A DNA stretch of 6,614 nucleotides from Methanobacteriota archaeon (GTDB lineage: Archaea > Thermoplasmatota > DTKX01 > GCA-020343715). Below are positions 5,636 through 6,614 of the stretch, in pieces. The stretch covers positions 1 to 6,614 of the forward strand of contig JAUVEQ010000169.1 in NCBI GenBank assembly GCA_030594725.1. The letters are read 5' to 3'. A program made the translations under genes and the position numbers. Positions within the stretch are counted from its first letter, which is position 1; each line of letters opens with the position of its first letter. The notes beneath the pieces are model-generated. The model saw nothing but the letters and a program-made list of their open reading frames with translations. It was not told the origin of the DNA and searched no databases.

Positions 5636-6481
5636 GTGCTCGAGAGCTACGATAACCACAGGAACGATGGTCACACGATACCCAAGGGCATCCTCGTCGC
5701 CATCGGGGGGAACGAGGACAAGGAGGACGACCTCGAGATCCTGAGGGTTACTATCGAACTAACCGGAAAGGAGAACCCATCGATAGCCCTGATCACAAGC
5801 GCCAGCTCCGAACCGGAACGGATGGAGGAGCACTACAGGAGGGCCTTTGAAAGGATCGGTGTTGGGCATATCCATCACCTGAACATAGCGAACCGTGAGG
5901 AGGCTATGAACGGAGGCCACGTCACCCTCGTCCGGGAGGCCGACATCATCTTCTTCACCGGCGGTGACCAGCTGAGGATAACCAGCATCCTGGGTGGCTC
6001 GCCCCTCCTGCGGGAGGTCAAGCGAAGGTACTTCGAGGAGGGGTGCGTCGTCGCGGGGACCAGCGCCGGGGCCAGCGCCCTGGCCGAGACCATGATCTAC
6101 GAGGGTGAGAGCTCCGAGGCCCTCCGGAAGGGCACCGTGCAGATGTCCACCGGCATCGGCCTGGTGCGGAAGGTCATCATCGACAGCCACTTTATCATAC
6201 GGGGGCGTTTCAGCAGGCTGATGACCACGGTTACCTCCAACCCCGGGACCATCGGTCTGGGCCTGGGAGAGGACACCGGGGTCATCATCAGAGACGGGCA
6301 TCTCCTCGAGGCCATCGGCAATGGACTCATCGTCATCTTCGACGGACGCCACATCGCCCAGTCCAATATAACCGACATTGAGATCGGACAGGCCATCGCG
6401 GTCCAGAACGTCATCGTCCACACCCTCGTGAAGGGGTACGGGTACGACCTGATGACAAGGGAATATTTAAATCCAGGTTGA
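5636..6481 (+). CDS. cphB: Cyanophycinase (peptidase family S51)
   Basis: Predicted 281-residue serine peptidase that cuts cyanophycin, a poly-aspartate chain with arginine side groups, into beta-Asp-Arg dipeptides. It opens with the Rossmann-like IGGNEDKED (23-31), then FFTGGDQLRIT (106-116), the nucleophile elbow GTSAGAS with Ser143 (141-147), DSHFIIRGRFSRL (183-195) with His185, and GLGEDTG with Glu212. The Ser-His-Glu spacing (42 and 27) equals that recalled for Synechocystis CphB (Ser132, His174, Glu201). Arg189, Arg191, Arg194 and Gln112 match its reported substrate-binding Arg178, Arg180, Arg183 and Gln101. The residue before the catalytic His, Gln173 there, is Ser184 here. Length is normal for the family. 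No signal peptide is seen, so it should act in the cytoplasm. GTG 5636 is chosen from the TATA box at 5600. It lies 28 nt before cphA, so the polymer's breakdown and synthesis genes are paired. Confidence 0.94.
   Translation: MLESYDNHRNDGHTIPKGILVAIGGNEDKEDDLEILRVTIELTGKENPSIALITSASSEPERMEEHYRRAFERIGVGHIHHLNIANREEAMNGGHVTLVREADIIFFTGGDQLRITSILGGSPLLREVKRRYFEEGCVVAGTSAGASALAETMIYEGESSEALRKGTVQMSTGIGLVRKVIIDSHFIIRGRFSRLMTTVTSNPGTIGLGLGEDTGVIIRDGHLLEAIGNGLIVIFDGRHIAQSNITDIEIGQAIAVQNVIVHTLVKGYGYDLMTREYLNPG
6462..6470 (+). promoter_or_regulatory. TATA-like box within the end of cphB, possible second promoter for cphA
   Basis: AATATTTAA, followed by ATCC, overlaps the last codons of cphB. Centred near 6466, it predicts a start near 6492, leaving a leader of about 18 nt that contains the ribosome-binding site at 6504. 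It may give cphA its own transcript. The coding constraint of codons for Glu-Tyr-Leu-Asn-Pro could also produce it by chance. Confidence 0.4.
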
Positions 6482-6503
6482 CCATCCCTCATCGCGCCGA
6501 TAA

Positions 6504-6511
6504 GGGGTGAT
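6504..6511 (+). promoter_or_regulatory. Shine-Dalgarno sequence of cphA, overlapping its ATG
   Basis: GGGGTGAT contains GGTGAT, which pairs fully with the archaeal 16S rRNA tail (AUCACCUCC). It overlaps ATG 6510, which is too close for normal initiation there, but lies about 5 nt before GTG 6516. It therefore favours the GTG as the functional start. Confidence 0.45.
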
Positions 6512-6614
6512 GAACGTGGAAATCCTCGAGATGCGAGCGCTGCGAGGTCCGAACAGGTTCAGCAGGTATCATGCCATCTACATGGAGCTGGATATCGGCG
6601 AGTACGAGGAACTG
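6510..6614 (+). CDS. cphA: Cyanophycin synthetase, N-terminal fragment running off the window
   Basis: Only the first 35 codons are present. EILEMRALRGPNRFSRYHAI is the hallmark opening of cyanophycin synthetase (family form about MKIL.IR.LRGPN.WS), and it continues with MELDIGEYEEL, matching the conserved LDL..LEE stretch. The full enzyme is about 870-900 residues with an N-terminal domain, an ATP-grasp domain adding Asp to the backbone and a Mur-ligase-like domain adding Arg; none of the catalytic regions is inside the window. ATG 6510 is listed, with GTG 6507 and GTG 6516 also in frame. GTG 6516 fits both the family N-terminus and the ribosome-binding site better. The gene follows cphB by 28 nt, which supports both assignments. 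Whether the enzyme is intact cannot be judged here. Confidence 0.9.
   Translation, partial: MNVEILEMRALRGPNRFSRYHAIYMELDIGEYEEL

Noticed and set aside
5372..5674. A 100-codon minus-strand frame
   Set aside because: It begins inside cphB, crosses the cphB promoter and shows no known motif.
5759..6421. A 220-codon minus-strand frame
   Set aside because: It is antisense to cphB, whose catalytic motifs fix the coding strand.

Overview
The window looks archaeal, most likely euryarchaeal; a high-GC Thermoplasmata or methanogen lineage is only a guess. TATA-like boxes (for example TTTAAATATC at 5600 and TAATATAT at 4721) lie about 25-40 nt ahead of starts that have very short or no leaders. Arginine is often encoded by AGG, and no bacterial -35/-10 promoters stand out. 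No tRNA, rRNA, CRISPR array or insertion sequence was seen.

Layout. (1) Minus strand, 1-658: an incomplete xylose-isomerase-like TIM-barrel protein that runs off the left edge. (2) Across a divergent promoter region (659-773), plus strand, comes a radical SAM protein with extra C-terminal cysteines. It is followed 18 nt later by a small QueG/COG1600-like double [4Fe-4S] protein, so the two are probably co-transcribed. (3) 2560-4662: a large MscS-family channel with a signal peptide, two tandem extracytoplasmic beta-sandwich domains and seven predicted membrane helices. (4) 4761-5357: a zinc-ribbon multi-pass membrane protein with its own TATA box. (5) 5358-5635: a gene-poor stretch with a GC-rich inverted repeat beside a strong TATA box. 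(6) 5636-6481: a cyanophycinase (CphB) followed by the first 35 codons of a cyanophycin synthetase (CphA) that continues past the right edge.

The clearest biology is the cphB-cphA pair, which predicts synthesis and breakdown of the nitrogen-reserve polymer cyanophycin in an apparently archaeal host. The CphB keeps the catalytic triad spacing of the cyanobacterial enzyme but has Ser in place of a Gln reported to matter for substrate binding. The least explained part is the radical SAM plus QueG-like pair: two iron-sulfur enzymes of unknown substrate next to a divergent sugar-isomerase-like gene. The MscS channel and zinc-ribbon membrane protein are neighbours but each appears to have its own promoter.
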